From contig NZ_ADVG01000001.1 of assembly GCF_000178855.1 (NCBI RefSeq), positions 1,054,001-1,118,000 of the forward strand: a stretch of 64,000 nucleotides of DNA, written 5' to 3'. Source of the DNA: Ktedonobacter racemifer DSM 44963 (GTDB lineage Bacteria > Chloroflexota > Ktedonobacteria > Ktedonobacterales > Ktedonobacteraceae). The position numbers were made by a program, and so were the translations under genes. This document shows, one piece after another, positions 42,060-55,586 of this stretch. Positions within the stretch are counted from its first letter, which is position 1; each line of letters starts with the position of its first letter. The notes under the pieces are model-generated. The model had not been told where the DNA came from, did no database searches, and saw only the letters and a program-made list of their open reading frames with translations.

Positions 42060-43529
42060 ATGAGTATCGCAGAACGACCAACAGCCGGGACCACCGCTTC
42101 AGTCTATGAACGGGTGACTCCGGAAACCAAAGAGGCGCTGGTAAGAGAGCTTACACAGCTTCTTGGGATGCGACATGTTCTCCACTCCCCCTATGATCTC
42201 GCGCTCTATGAGTATGACGCCTCTATCGAACGAGGTCGGCCAGATATTGTTGCCTTTCCAGCCAGCACCGAAGACGTAGCTGCCATCGTCAAATGTGCGC
42301 GCCGTTATCATATACCCGTCGTGCCACGCGGTGCGGGGACGGGCCTGAGCGGTGGGGCTATTCCACGCTACGGAGGAATCGTAATAGTTTTCACGCGTAT
42401 GAATCAAATCCTAGAGATCGATTACGAAAACCTGCGCGCAGTCGTGCAACCCGGGCTGGTCAATCTGCATTTGAGCCATGCTCTTAATCCACATGGCTTC
42501 TACTATGTCCCTGATCCGAGTAGCCAGCGCTCCTGCACGATTGGTGGGAACGTGGGCGAGAATGCAGGTGGGCCACACACCCTCCTCTACGGCGTCACCA
42601 CAAATCACGTCCTGGGCCTTGAACTGGTCACTGCCGAGGGCGAAATTGCCGAGGTTGGCGGCTGGACATATGATGCCCCTGGTTATGATCTGACTGGCCT
42701 ACTCATCGGCTCTGAGGGCACGCTCTGCATCATTACCAAAATTATCGTACGCATCGTTCACCTGCCCGAGGCTGTGAAGACTATGGTTGCAATCTTCGAC
42801 TCCATGCAGGATGCATCTAATACGGTCACAGAGATCATTGCGCACGGAGTGATTCCAGCCGCCATTGAAATGATGGACCAGGTGATTTTGCAGGCAGTTG
42901 AAGCCGATACTCCCGCAGGTTATCCCCTGGACGCCGCCGCTGTCCTTCTAATAGAAACAGAAGGACTATACGAAAGTGTTGAGGAGCAGCAGCAACAGAT
43001 CGTCGCCATCTGTGAAAAGCATCGCGCCCGCCAGGTACGCATTGCTGCCAACGAAATAGAACGCCAGCGCTTCTGGGCTGGGCGCAAAAATGCCTTCGGC
43101 GCGGTGGGACGCATTAGCCCGGAGTTTTATGTGCAGGATGGCGTGGTACCTCGAACACAGCTCCCCTATGTCCTACGGCGCGTGAATGAGATCTGTCAAC
43201 ACTATGGCTTACGAGTCGGAAACGTCTTTCACGCTGGCGATGGAAACCTGCATCCACTCATCCTCTTTGACTCCCATATCCCCGGCGAGGTTGAGCGCGT
43301 GCGCCAGGCCGGGCACGAGATTCTCCAGGTATGCGCTGACGTTGGTGGGTCCATTACCGGTGAGCATGGGGTAGGGATTGAAAAGCAGGCTGAAATGGCG
43401 CTTATCTTCAATGACACTGACTTACGCGTTATGCAACAGGTTCGTCATGCCTGCAATCCCGATCAGCTCTTCAATCCAGGAAAACTCTTTCCCCTACCAG
43501 GACGTTGCGTTGACATGAAACAACTCTAA
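42060..43529 (+). CDS. glcD: glycolate oxidase subunit GlcD, 489 aa
   Basis: FAD-linked oxidase subunit of the glycolate oxidase complex, converting glycolate to glyoxylate. The N-terminal FAD_binding_4 domain has VPRGAGTGLSGGAIPRYGGIVI and the phosphate loop SCTIGGNVGENAGGPHTLLYG. The C-terminal FAD-oxidase_C domain has GNVFHAGDGNLHPLILFD and GSITGEHGVGIEKQ. I chose ATG 42060, with AAGGAGGGG 3-4 nt upstream; the longer frame adds 22 odd residues. The Fe-S partner glcF and glcE follow on the same strand. Confidence 0.94.
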   Translation: MSIAERPTAGTTASVYERVTPETKEALVRELTQLLGMRHVLHSPYDLALYEYDASIERGRPDIVAFPASTEDVAAIVKCARRYHIPVVPRGAGTGLSGGAIPRYGGIVIVFTRMNQILEIDYENLRAVVQPGLVNLHLSHALNPHGFYYVPDPSSQRSCTIGGNVGENAGGPHTLLYGVTTNHVLGLELVTAEGEIAEVGGWTYDAPGYDLTGLLIGSEGTLCIITKIIVRIVHLPEAVKTMVAIFDSMQDASNTVTEIIAHGVIPAAIEMMDQVILQAVEADTPAGYPLDAAAVLLIETEGLYESVEEQQQQIVAICEKHRARQVRIAANEIERQRFWAGRKNAFGAVGRISPEFYVQDGVVPRTQLPYVLRRVNEICQHYGLRVGNVFHAGDGNLHPLILFDSHIPGEVERVRQAGHEILQVCADVGGSITGEHGVGIEKQAEMALIFNDTDLRVMQQVRHACNPDQLFNPGKLFPLPGRCVDMKQL

Positions 43530-43554
43530 CAGCGCTAGCACCAGCCATAACTAC

Positions 43555-43583
43555 TCTGGTATGCCTTATTTTCGTATACCAGA
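43555..43583 (+). terminator. weak hairpin between glcD and glcE
   Basis: TCTGGTAT / ATACCAGA with a 13-nt loop and no U-tract. It may stabilise or partly attenuate the message rather than end it. Confidence 0.3.
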
Positions 43584-43628
43584 TGCTACGCCCTGCACAT
43601 ATTTATTTGATGAGGAGCTGAAAAACTA

Positions 43629-44963
43629 ATGGGAGAGAGCATCTTGCTTGCGCAGAGCCTGCAAACACATCTACCCGGCTTAACGCTACTACAAGAGGCC
43701 GAGCAGCAACACACCTATGCAGTCGATGACGTTGAGCCAGCATCCATCCTCATACCAGATACGATTGAAGAGGCCGCCCAGGCAGTCGCGCTTATTCACC
43801 AATATAGGGGAACCGTACAGGCACGTGGAAGCGGCACTTACATGCATCTCGGCGGCATTCCCAGCCCCTTTGATGCCGTCTTGCTTACAACCAGGCTTAA
43901 TCATCTCCTGGAGCATGAGGCGGCCGATTTGACCTGCCGGGTTGAGGCTGGCATGCCACTAGCAACTCTCCAGACATTGCTGGCACGTAAGGGGCAGAGA
44001 TTACCCCTTGACCCACCCCATGCTGAGCAGGCAACCATTGGAGGCCTTCTCGCGGCCAATGCCAGCGGGCCTAAACGCCTTCTCTACGGAACGGCCCGTG
44101 ATCTCGTCATTGGCTTACGCTTCATTCAAGCCAATGGAGAGATCGCCAGGAGTGGCGGACGGGTCGTGAAGAATGTCGCGGGCTATGACCTGAATAAACT
44201 CTTCATCGGCTCCCTAAGCACGCTGGGAATTATTGTTGAGGCGAACTTTAAGCTCCAACCCCTGCCACCAGCGGAGCATACACTCCTGTTGACCTATACC
44301 AATGTAGAAGATGCTATACAGACCGTTACCCAGCTACTCGGCTCAGTAATCGCCCCTACAGCCCTTGAGTTAATCGATAGCGGTGCAGCCAGCGTCATGA
44401 GCGACTTTCACGGCATCAACTTGCCTGTGAATGGCTATACTCTGGCTGTAAATTTTGAGGGCAGTCTCTCGACCATAGAACGGCAGATCGATGAGACCCG
44501 TCTCCTGGCGCGTAGGCAGCATGCCCTGCTGGGAGAAGATCTTACTAATCACGCGCAAGAGCACTTCTGGCAGACTATTCGTCAACAAACACAGGGAACG
44601 CTTACCTGCAAAATAAATCTCCTCCCTTCACAAATACCCCATTATCTGCGTATACTGTCCTCAACCTGTCACCAATATGATCTTGAGGCCACCAATATTG
44701 CGCACGCTGGCAACGGCATTGTTTATACAGAACTCCAACCAGTCGACGCTACACCGCGCCTGGTTGGCACGCTGACAGCGCTACGTAGCGCTGTTCAAGC
44801 CCTACGTGGTAGTCTAGTAATAGAGCGCTGTCCAACTCAGTTGAAACAACATATTGATGTCTGGGGCGAGCCTGGAGCCGCCTTCACGATGATGCAGCGC
44901 CTCAAAAGTCAGTTTGATCCACAGGAAACATTTATTAAAGGACGGTTTTTGGGAGGATTGTGA
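43629..44963 (+). CDS. glcE: glycolate oxidase subunit GlcE, 444 aa
   Basis: A second FAD-binding subunit. GTVQARGSGTYMHLGGIPSPF is the first FAD loop, PPHAEQATIGGLLAANASGPKRLLYG the second, and SGGRVVKNVAGYDLNKLFIGSLSTLGII the GlcE-typical continuation. It is longer than E. coli GlcE (350 aa), having a fuller C-terminal domain (NIAHAGNGIVYTEL). GAGGAG lies upstream of the ATG. It overlaps the next gene by 4 nt (GTGA), so the two are translationally coupled. Confidence 0.9.
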   Translation: MGESILLAQSLQTHLPGLTLLQEAEQQHTYAVDDVEPASILIPDTIEEAAQAVALIHQYRGTVQARGSGTYMHLGGIPSPFDAVLLTTRLNHLLEHEAADLTCRVEAGMPLATLQTLLARKGQRLPLDPPHAEQATIGGLLAANASGPKRLLYGTARDLVIGLRFIQANGEIARSGGRVVKNVAGYDLNKLFIGSLSTLGIIVEANFKLQPLPPAEHTLLLTYTNVEDAIQTVTQLLGSVIAPTALELIDSGAASVMSDFHGINLPVNGYTLAVNFEGSLSTIERQIDETRLLARRQHALLGEDLTNHAQEHFWQTIRQQTQGTLTCKINLLPSQIPHYLRILSSTCHQYDLEATNIAHAGNGIVYTELQPVDATPRLVGTLTALRSAVQALRGSLVIERCPTQLKQHIDVWGEPGAAFTMMQRLKSQFDPQETFIKGRFLGGL

Positions 44964-46051
44964 GTAGTCAGAATACTTTGCTTATTACAACTCAGCCTGA
45001 GTTTACCCAGGCTGCCATAGATGAGTTGCGCATATTAGAGAAACAGATCGAAGTTCTGGAAGAGCTTGTGCCAGGCATCCTGCACTGTAGCGTGCCTGAT
45101 AGCGCAGTACTTATGCGACGTGCCAGCCAGGCTCAGCTTATCTTTGTACGTCACCTGGCGCCCGTACAGGACATAGTTGCGCTACACAATAGCGAACAGG
45201 ATCTAGGTAACATTGCCACTGCGATAGCAGAGCTACCAGGCTTTGTGCGCATCGAACGTGGTATTCATTTCGCCGTACAAACCCGCTTTATTCAGACGGA
45301 CAAACAACAGGGCAAACGCCCCTACAGTAGTGGCATGCTCAATCGTGAACTGGCCATAGCGTTCGCGGAAGAGACAGGTGCCATCGAAGATATAAAGAAA
45401 CCCGAAGTGGTGGTCTCTCTGCTCTGCGCTTCCCACCAGTGTTACGTCGGCATCTCAAACGTCGAAGATAACCTGAGCAGTTGGCCTGGAGGAGCACGTC
45501 ACTACGCCCAGACAGAAGAGCAAATCAGCCGGGCCGAGTTTAAGCTACTTGAAGCGCTGGAGGTGTTTCATATTACGCTTCCCGAGCAAGGCAAGGCGCT
45601 AGATCTAGGAGCAGCCCCAGGTGGCTGGACACGCCTGCTGCTCAACGCAGGATTGGACGTCGTCGCTGTCGACCCAGCAAATCTGGATCCACGCTTACGC
45701 GCCTATAGAGGACTCGAACATTATCAAGGGTATACCGAACGCTATCTCGACGCCCAGGCCCAATTGAAGCACTTCACCCGCTTTGACCTGATCGTCAATG
45801 ATATGAAGATGGATGCACGGGAAGCCGCGAGACTCCTGGCGCGAGCCTCGGCGCAGTTGCGACCGGAGGGTTTCATTATCAGTGTGTTTAAGTTGCCTCA
45901 CGCAACCGAGAGCATTAACCCACTCAAAACAATGAACGAAGCCTTGAAAACGATGCGTAAACACTTCAATATAGTGCGAGCACACCAGTTGTTTCATAAC
46001 AGGCAAGAGATCACCGTTGCGGCGGCGCAGCCGCTTCCTACGCGTAGATAA
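44960..46051 (+). CDS. RlmM/FtsJ-like rRNA 2'-O-ribose methyltransferase, 363 aa
   Basis: The N-terminal part (about 1-180) fits a ferredoxin-like plus THUMP arrangement. The C-terminal RrmJ fold has motif I GKALDLGAAPGGWTRLLLNAG and a K-D-K-E tetrad visible in SRAEFKLLEAL (Lys), IVNDMKMDA (Asp), ISVFKLPH (Lys) and NRQEITVAA (Glu). The E. coli homologue RlmM methylates C2498 of 23S rRNA. The GTG start overlaps glcE by 4 nt and glcF follows after 39 nt, so it is embedded in the glycolate oxidase operon. This is an unusual setting. Confidence 0.88.
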   Translation: MSSQNTLLITTQPEFTQAAIDELRILEKQIEVLEELVPGILHCSVPDSAVLMRRASQAQLIFVRHLAPVQDIVALHNSEQDLGNIATAIAELPGFVRIERGIHFAVQTRFIQTDKQQGKRPYSSGMLNRELAIAFAEETGAIEDIKKPEVVVSLLCASHQCYVGISNVEDNLSSWPGGARHYAQTEEQISRAEFKLLEALEVFHITLPEQGKALDLGAAPGGWTRLLLNAGLDVVAVDPANLDPRLRAYRGLEHYQGYTERYLDAQAQLKHFTRFDLIVNDMKMDAREAARLLARASAQLRPEGFIISVFKLPHATESINPLKTMNEALKTMRKHFNIVRAHQLFHNRQEITVAAAQPLPTRR

Positions 46052-46090
46052 AGGCATGCGCGCCTTTTTTCATCATATGGAGGTCCCCTC

Positions 46091-47662
46091 ATGGCATCAG
46101 AGCCGATCATTAGGCATGAGACATATCCAGAGATCACTCCCCCCACAGAGGGGCCATTGCGCCGCGATACACACACGTATGACCTAATGCGTCAATGTAT
46201 CCATTGTGGCTTCTGCCTGCCTACCTGCCCTACCTACGCAGTATTGGGCGTAGAGATGGACTCGCCCCGTGGGCGCATCTATCAGATGCAGGCAGTGGCG
46301 GAAGGGCGACTGGACATCTCTGATGATTTCATCGAGCATATGAATTGCTGTGTGGGGTGCCGCGCCTGTGAAACCGCTTGTCCATCAGGCGTGCAATTTG
46401 GCAAGCTGATTGAAGCGGCTCGCGAGCAGATTCAGCTAGCCGACAAGCAGCCCGAGGCGCGTACCCAGACTGTTCCAGCATCCGAGCAAGAAGAGGAGCG
46501 CCCCAATGCACAGGGATCAGTGGCTGGAAAACTGCTTCATCGCTTCTTCTTTGACTATATGCTCCCTTCGCGTCCGATAACGACGCTTGTCTTCTCAGGG
46601 CTAAAGATCTACCAACGGAGTGGGCTACAGAAGCTCGCGCGCAGCACAGGCCTCATCGACGTGGCCAATGGGCTTCCCACACCATTTCAAGGCAAGCTGA
46701 AACTTCCCGAGCAGCTCATGAACTCGGCCTCTGGAGACCTATTTCCTGATCTCCTCCCCGAGATAACATACGCAATCGGAGTAAGGCGTTATCGCGTTGG
46801 TTTCGTCAGCGGCTGTATTATGGACCAGGTTTTTCGCGATATCAATGAAGCAAGCATCCGTGTACTGGCCGCCAATGGCTGCGAGGTGATTACGCCACCT
46901 CAACAGAATTGCTGTGGAGCGTTGCATGTACATGGAGGCGAGGCTGCGCGCGGACGCGAATTGGCCAGGCGCAACATCGACACCTTTGAGCAGTATAATT
47001 GTGATTTCATTATCATCAATTCCGCTGGGTGTGGTTCAACCCTCAAAGAGTACGATCATATGCTACGCGATGATCCCGCCTATGCCGAGCGAGCAAAGAC
47101 CTTTAGCCACAAGGTAAAAGACATCAGCGAGTTTCTAGCTGGACTCACGCTCAATCCACAAATGGGCGAGATTTCACGTACCGTCGCCTATCATGATGCC
47201 TGTCACCTGGCACACGGGCAAAAAATCAGGCAGCAACCACGCCAGTTGCTCAAATCCATTCCCGGCTTACGATTGACAGAACTCAAAGAGGCCGATTGGT
47301 GCTGCGGGAGCGCCGGCATCTACAATATCGTCAATCAGGAGATGGGCAATGAGCTGCTCGAGCGAAAGATGAACAATGTCGCCGCGACTGACGCGGAGAT
47401 CATCGCCACAGGCAACCCGGGATGTATGATGCAGATCGACATGGGAGTACGCCAGCGCGGTCTCGCCATGAAAGTTGTCCATCCAATTCAGCTTCTCGAC
47501 GAGGCCTATCAGCAAGGTGGTCTCTATGATCAAGCCCAACAAGTGGATTTGGAGCATCGCTCATCAGGGAGGCAGCGCCAGAAACAGCGACAGACGTTGC
47601 TCATAGGCATTGGGCTAGGTTTCCTGCTGGGGCTATTCCTGCTAGGGAGACGTAAGAAATAA
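46091..47662 (+). CDS. glcF: glycolate oxidase iron-sulfur subunit GlcF, 523 aa
   Basis: Two 4Fe-4S ferredoxin motifs, CIHCGFCLPTCPTYAV and CVGCRACETACPSGV, are followed by two CCG (DUF3390/heterodisulfide reductase-type) domains ending in NCCGALHVHGGE and DWCCGSAGIYN. It passes electrons from the flavin subunits to the quinone pool or another acceptor. It is longer than E. coli GlcF (407 aa): it has an extra linker near residues 120-200 and a C-terminal membrane helix (TLLIGIGLGFLLGLFLLGRRKK) that probably anchors the complex. GGAGG precedes the start. Confidence 0.93.
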   Translation: MASEPIIRHETYPEITPPTEGPLRRDTHTYDLMRQCIHCGFCLPTCPTYAVLGVEMDSPRGRIYQMQAVAEGRLDISDDFIEHMNCCVGCRACETACPSGVQFGKLIEAAREQIQLADKQPEARTQTVPASEQEEERPNAQGSVAGKLLHRFFFDYMLPSRPITTLVFSGLKIYQRSGLQKLARSTGLIDVANGLPTPFQGKLKLPEQLMNSASGDLFPDLLPEITYAIGVRRYRVGFVSGCIMDQVFRDINEASIRVLAANGCEVITPPQQNCCGALHVHGGEAARGRELARRNIDTFEQYNCDFIIINSAGCGSTLKEYDHMLRDDPAYAERAKTFSHKVKDISEFLAGLTLNPQMGEISRTVAYHDACHLAHGQKIRQQPRQLLKSIPGLRLTELKEADWCCGSAGIYNIVNQEMGNELLERKMNNVAATDAEIIATGNPGCMMQIDMGVRQRGLAMKVVHPIQLLDEAYQQGGLYDQAQQVDLEHRSSGRQRQKQRQTLLIGIGLGFLLGLFLLGRRKK

Positions 47663-47690
47663 ACTGCCACATGACCTATTCAAACGCCAA

Positions 47691-47734
47691 AGGGTGCGGC
47701 TCTAAGCCTTCCAGCTCAGAGCCGCACCCTTTTA
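47691..47734. terminator. intrinsic terminator after glcF (bidirectional)
   Basis: AGGGTGCGGCTCT / AGAGCCGCACCCT, a 13-bp stem, followed by TTTTA on plus. On minus it lies just past the M24 peptidase stop and may serve that gene as well. Confidence 0.85.
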
Positions 47735-47744
47735 TAACAAGCGC

Positions 47745-48932
47745 TTAAACCACGTATATCGCATCTTGAGGTTGTGAGAACCACTCACAGCCCTGTGCTG
47801 TGACAATAACCTCGTCTTCCTGGCTCACATATCCACGCTCGGTCATAACACCCAGTTCTAGAGTAAATACAAGTCCCTCTTCAATCGTATAATAGGGTGT
47901 TTCGCCATAACGGGCCCAACGCGGCCCTAGAATGGGTCCACCATCATGAGCATAGCGACCAACGCCGTGTCCCAGAGCATGCTGGTACTCAGAATAGCCA
48001 GCCTGCACGAGATACTCACGTGCCGCGGCATCTACCTGCCACCCCTGAATGCCTGGCTTAAGCACGGCCTTGCCAGCCTCGATAGCCCCCTTAACAGCGG
48101 CAAAGGCTTGGGAGACAACCTCTGGCACATTCTGCTCTCCAGGTTTGCGCAGATACCACATACGTTGGAGATCAGAGCAGTAACCCGCGTACGATACCCC
48201 TAAATCGACGCTAACCACGAATCCTGGCTCGATTTCAATTCCTCCAGGTATTCCATGTCCAAAGAGCGTATTGGGGCCAAATTTAACGCCTGGACAGCTA
48301 TCATAAGACCAGGCGCTTCCAAGGGAGCGATTCGCCATCTTAGCATGGACCAAATCACTAATCTCCCGCTCAGTCACTCCAGCTTTAAGGGAGCGTGTAA
48401 TCAAGTCAAAGAGGCCATACGTCTCCTGGATGGCCTGGCGCATACGCACCAATTCCTGGGAAGTCTTACGGCTGCGCAGGCGAGAGATAAGGGGAGAAGA
48501 GGAGGTAAAACGCTCTGGGAAAGGAGTGGCTTTCAGTGCTTCCACTAATTGGAGGTACATGCCATGCGTCAAGCCATCGGCCGCCACATCATCGATAGAA
48601 TAGTTCAATGCAATGGAGGAAGGATTGAGCCGCGTCAATGTTTCAACCAGGACAGAGGCAAAGTTATCGGTATAGGTAAACACGGTATTGTACAGGTTTC
48701 CCTGCTTAACCAGGTCATCGTCATAGCGCGCGACGATAGCAATCTTTTCACCTGTGTGCGTCAAAATAAAAGCGCAATGCCAGGTCAGCTCCTGGTCAAA
48801 AATAAGTTTGAGTGCAGGATCCGGTTGCTCACCCGTCTCACGTACAAAAGTCAGCCAGCAATCAAGCTGAAGCTCATCAAGAATTTGTATTGCCTGATTT
48901 ATCTTCTCACGTTGCAAAGTCACATCAGCCAT
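47745..48932 (-). CDS. M24 family Xaa-Pro aminopeptidase-like metallopeptidase, 395 aa
   Basis: A creatinase-type N-terminal domain (about 1-165) precedes a pita-bread catalytic domain. Metal ligands are visible: two Asp in VVSVDLGVSYAGYCSDLQRM, His in HALGHGVGRYAHDGG, Glu in VFTLELGVM and Glu in VSQEDEVIVTAQG. It would cleave X-Pro bonds in peptides; substrate preference is unknown. I start at the ATG giving MADVTLQ, with AAAGGAG 9 nt upstream; 8 extra residues are possible. It stands alone. Confidence 0.9.
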   Translation of the reverse strand: MADVTLQREKINQAIQILDELQLDCWLTFVRETGEQPDPALKLIFDQELTWHCAFILTHTGEKIAIVARYDDDLVKQGNLYNTVFTYTDNFASVLVETLTRLNPSSIALNYSIDDVAADGLTHGMYLQLVEALKATPFPERFTSSSPLISRLRSRKTSQELVRMRQAIQETYGLFDLITRSLKAGVTEREISDLVHAKMANRSLGSAWSYDSCPGVKFGPNTLFGHGIPGGIEIEPGFVVSVDLGVSYAGYCSDLQRMWYLRKPGEQNVPEVVSQAFAAVKGAIEAGKAVLKPGIQGWQVDAAAREYLVQAGYSEYQHALGHGVGRYAHDGGPILGPRWARYGETPYYTIEEGLVFTLELGVMTERGYVSQEDEVIVTAQGCEWFSQPQDAIYVV

Positions 48933-49001
48933 GGGGAGCTCTCCTTTGGGAATCAAGATGGTAGCTCCAGTATATCACGGCGAAATCAAGATCAAAAAAA
49001 T

Positions 49002-49052
49002 AGAAAGAGCGTGACTCCATCAAGTGTCTGCTGATGAAATCACGCTCTTTCT
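49002..49052. terminator. terminator of the rRNA operon
   Basis: AGAAAGAGCGTGA / TCACGCTCTTTCT, 13 bp with a 25-nt loop. On minus it is followed by TATTTTTTTG (T-run), so it ends the 16S-23S transcript. Confidence 0.85.
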
Positions 49053-49066
49053 GTGTCTGTTACCTG

Positions 49067-49097
49067 CCAAAGAAGTATTCCCTCAATTTTGCTGAGC
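49067..49097 (-). other. 23S processing stem, 3' arm
   Basis: These 31 bases are complementary to 52314-52344 with one G-U pair. The two arms enclose 23S and would form the RNase III processing helix. Confidence 0.75.
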
Positions 49098-49216
49098 CAC
49101 GCTGGCCTGCTCATGCTCCCCGTGCCGCCAAGCCCTCTCGCTCGTGCTCAGGTCCGATCAAAGACCGCTCTCACACACAACAGGAGACGCACACCACTCA
49201 TGAAGAAACACACTGG

Positions 49217-53966
<4,750 letters not shown>

Positions 53967-54296
53967 TGTGAATGTATCTTCCACACCACTGCTACACAGT
54001 GATGTAGTAAGCATTGTAAGTTTGCGTCCAGGCTAGAAGCACGTTGTCGTTACTTCAAATTGCTTGTTCGCAGAATTGACAGGAACGGTGTTCTTCGTAA
54101 GCAAGACAAGCTTACTCAACGAAGTTCCGTTGTACTTCTGCATTCCACTCTTCAGTTGTTCAGGGTGCTCTGGTTCGTTCTTCTTTTGCCTGTTGAACCG
54201 CAACCCGGCAAACCCGTGGGCTTGCGCTTGTGTGTCGGGCGTTTCGAACTCTTGCAGCGTTGTCGCTGTTTTTGTTCGCTCGTCGACTGCTCCGGT

Positions 54297-54325
54297 AGTA
54301 TCGCACACCGCCTGGGGTTTGTCAA
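54297..54325 (-). promoter_or_regulatory. rRNA promoter P2
   Basis: On minus, TTGACA and GATACT with a 17-nt spacer, about 330 nt before 16S. It is followed by a GC-rich start region. Confidence 0.75.
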
Positions 54326-54531
54326 CCCCTTTTTTGTGATCTTTGCGAAATCCGTTTTTCCCTCTTGTGTCGTCATGAAGCGGTAAGCTTTAGCGGACAC
54401 AACGAAGCAAGACGCATGCTGTACGCCATTACCGCGGGGAAGATTTAGGATCCCGTGTAGAACCACTTTAGCGTGGTACAATCAGCACGACACATAGCAG
54501 TAATTTAGCCGTTGTCGTTGGAGCGAAGGTA

Positions 54532-54560
54532 AGTATGCCACAATATTGCTACCTTGTCAA
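54532..54560 (-). promoter_or_regulatory. rRNA promoter P1
   Basis: On minus, TTGACA and CATACT with a 17-nt spacer, about 235 nt upstream of P2. Both share the GGGTTGACAA context. Tandem promoters of this kind are usual for rRNA operons. Confidence 0.75.
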
Positions 54561-54586
54561 CCCTTTTTGGCACTTTTTTTGCAACA

Positions 54587-54600
54587 CACTAAATTTAGTG
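54587..54600. promoter_or_regulatory. 14-bp palindrome between tyrA end and rRNA P1
   Basis: CACTAAATTTAGTG, a perfect palindrome 27 nt upstream of the P1 -35 and 19 nt past the tyrA stop. It is a candidate binding site upstream of the rRNA promoter. It could also be a weak terminator of tyrA, with a T-run on minus absent. Confidence 0.4.
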
Positions 54601-54618
54601 CTTCATAAAACCTGGTCC

Positions 54619-55482
54619 TTATTCTTCATAAGTAGCTTGCCATTTTAGGCGCATCTGTTGAGCCACTGAGAAATGCTCAACTATACTCGTGTCATGATCT
54701 ACAATCAACCTGCGTAGCTCTTGTAAAGTCGCTATATACTCATCCAGACCACGACTTACGGCATCTCGATTGGTTAAACAAATATCACGATACATCTCAG
54801 GACTTCCAGCAGCCAGACGGGTAGCATCGCGAAAGCCACTGGCTGCCAGTAGCGACGCATCTCGCCAGGAAGCGCTCTCTCCAGCAGTCTCCATGAGCGC
54901 TACAGAGGCTAGAAAGGGTAGATGGCTGACAGTCGCCACCTGGCCATCATGTTCAGCCGGCTCCAGAAAACGTATGCGGGCACCTAACACTTCCGCCAGC
55001 GCCACTACTTTATTGATGGCACCTGAGCGCGTGCGAACCGTGGGTGTTAGGCAGTAGACACGATTACAAAAGAGGTCTGCATCTGCGGCTTCAACGCCAG
55101 TTACTTCTTTACCAGCCATGGGGTGGCCTCCCACAAACGCCACGGTTTCGGGTAGAAACTCCTCCGCCCAGCTAATCACCTGTGCCTTGGTGCTTGCCAC
55201 ATCGGTGATCACAGTCCCAGGTGTTAACACAGGACCAAGGGTTTGCAGTAACGCCCGAATCGCGCCAACAGGAGTCGCTAAAATGACAAGATCTGCCCCT
55301 CGCACGGTATCCTCTAGCGACTCATAAGCCGCATCTATGGCTCCTACCCTGCGAGCCTGCTGGCAGACCCCCTTTCCCAGGTCATAACCAGCCACCTCTT
55401 GCGCGGCTTTAGATCGACGCAAAGCCAGGCCAATAGACCCTCCTATCAGGCCCAGACCCACAATTGCCACACGACTAAACAT
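54619..55482 (-). CDS. tyrA: prephenate dehydrogenase, 287 aa
   Basis: Oxidative decarboxylation of prephenate to 4-hydroxyphenylpyruvate in tyrosine synthesis. The N-terminal Rossmann domain is VAIVGLGLIGGSIGLALRRS. GADLVILATPVGAI and FVGGHPMAGKEVTG carry the family motif with the catalytic-region His, and EHDGQVATVSHLPFLASVAL the conserved helix. There is no chorismate mutase or ACT domain. I start at the ATG of MFSRVAIVG, with GAAGAGG upstream; the frame allows 20 more residues. No other aromatic pathway genes adjoin it. Confidence 0.92.
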   Translation of the reverse strand: MFSRVAIVGLGLIGGSIGLALRRSKAAQEVAGYDLGKGVCQQARRVGAIDAAYESLEDTVRGADLVILATPVGAIRALLQTLGPVLTPGTVITDVASTKAQVISWAEEFLPETVAFVGGHPMAGKEVTGVEAADADLFCNRVYCLTPTVRTRSGAINKVVALAEVLGARIRFLEPAEHDGQVATVSHLPFLASVALMETAGESASWRDASLLAASGFRDATRLAAGSPEMYRDICLTNRDAVSRGLDEYIATLQELRRLIVDHDTSIVEHFSVAQQMRLKWQATYEE

Positions 55483-55586
55483 ATCATCGCCTCTTCCCAA
55501 ATCAAGATATGAAAAAGCACAAGCCGGTATGCCTGAAAGCATACCGACATGTACAGATTGCTAACTCATGACGTTACTAGAGAGCG

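Noticed and set aside
49053..49216. Possible 5S rRNA between the 23S 3' end and the terminator
   Set aside because: The free stretch is about the right length, but it lacks the CGAAC-type loop and complementary ends, and part of it is the 23S processing arm.
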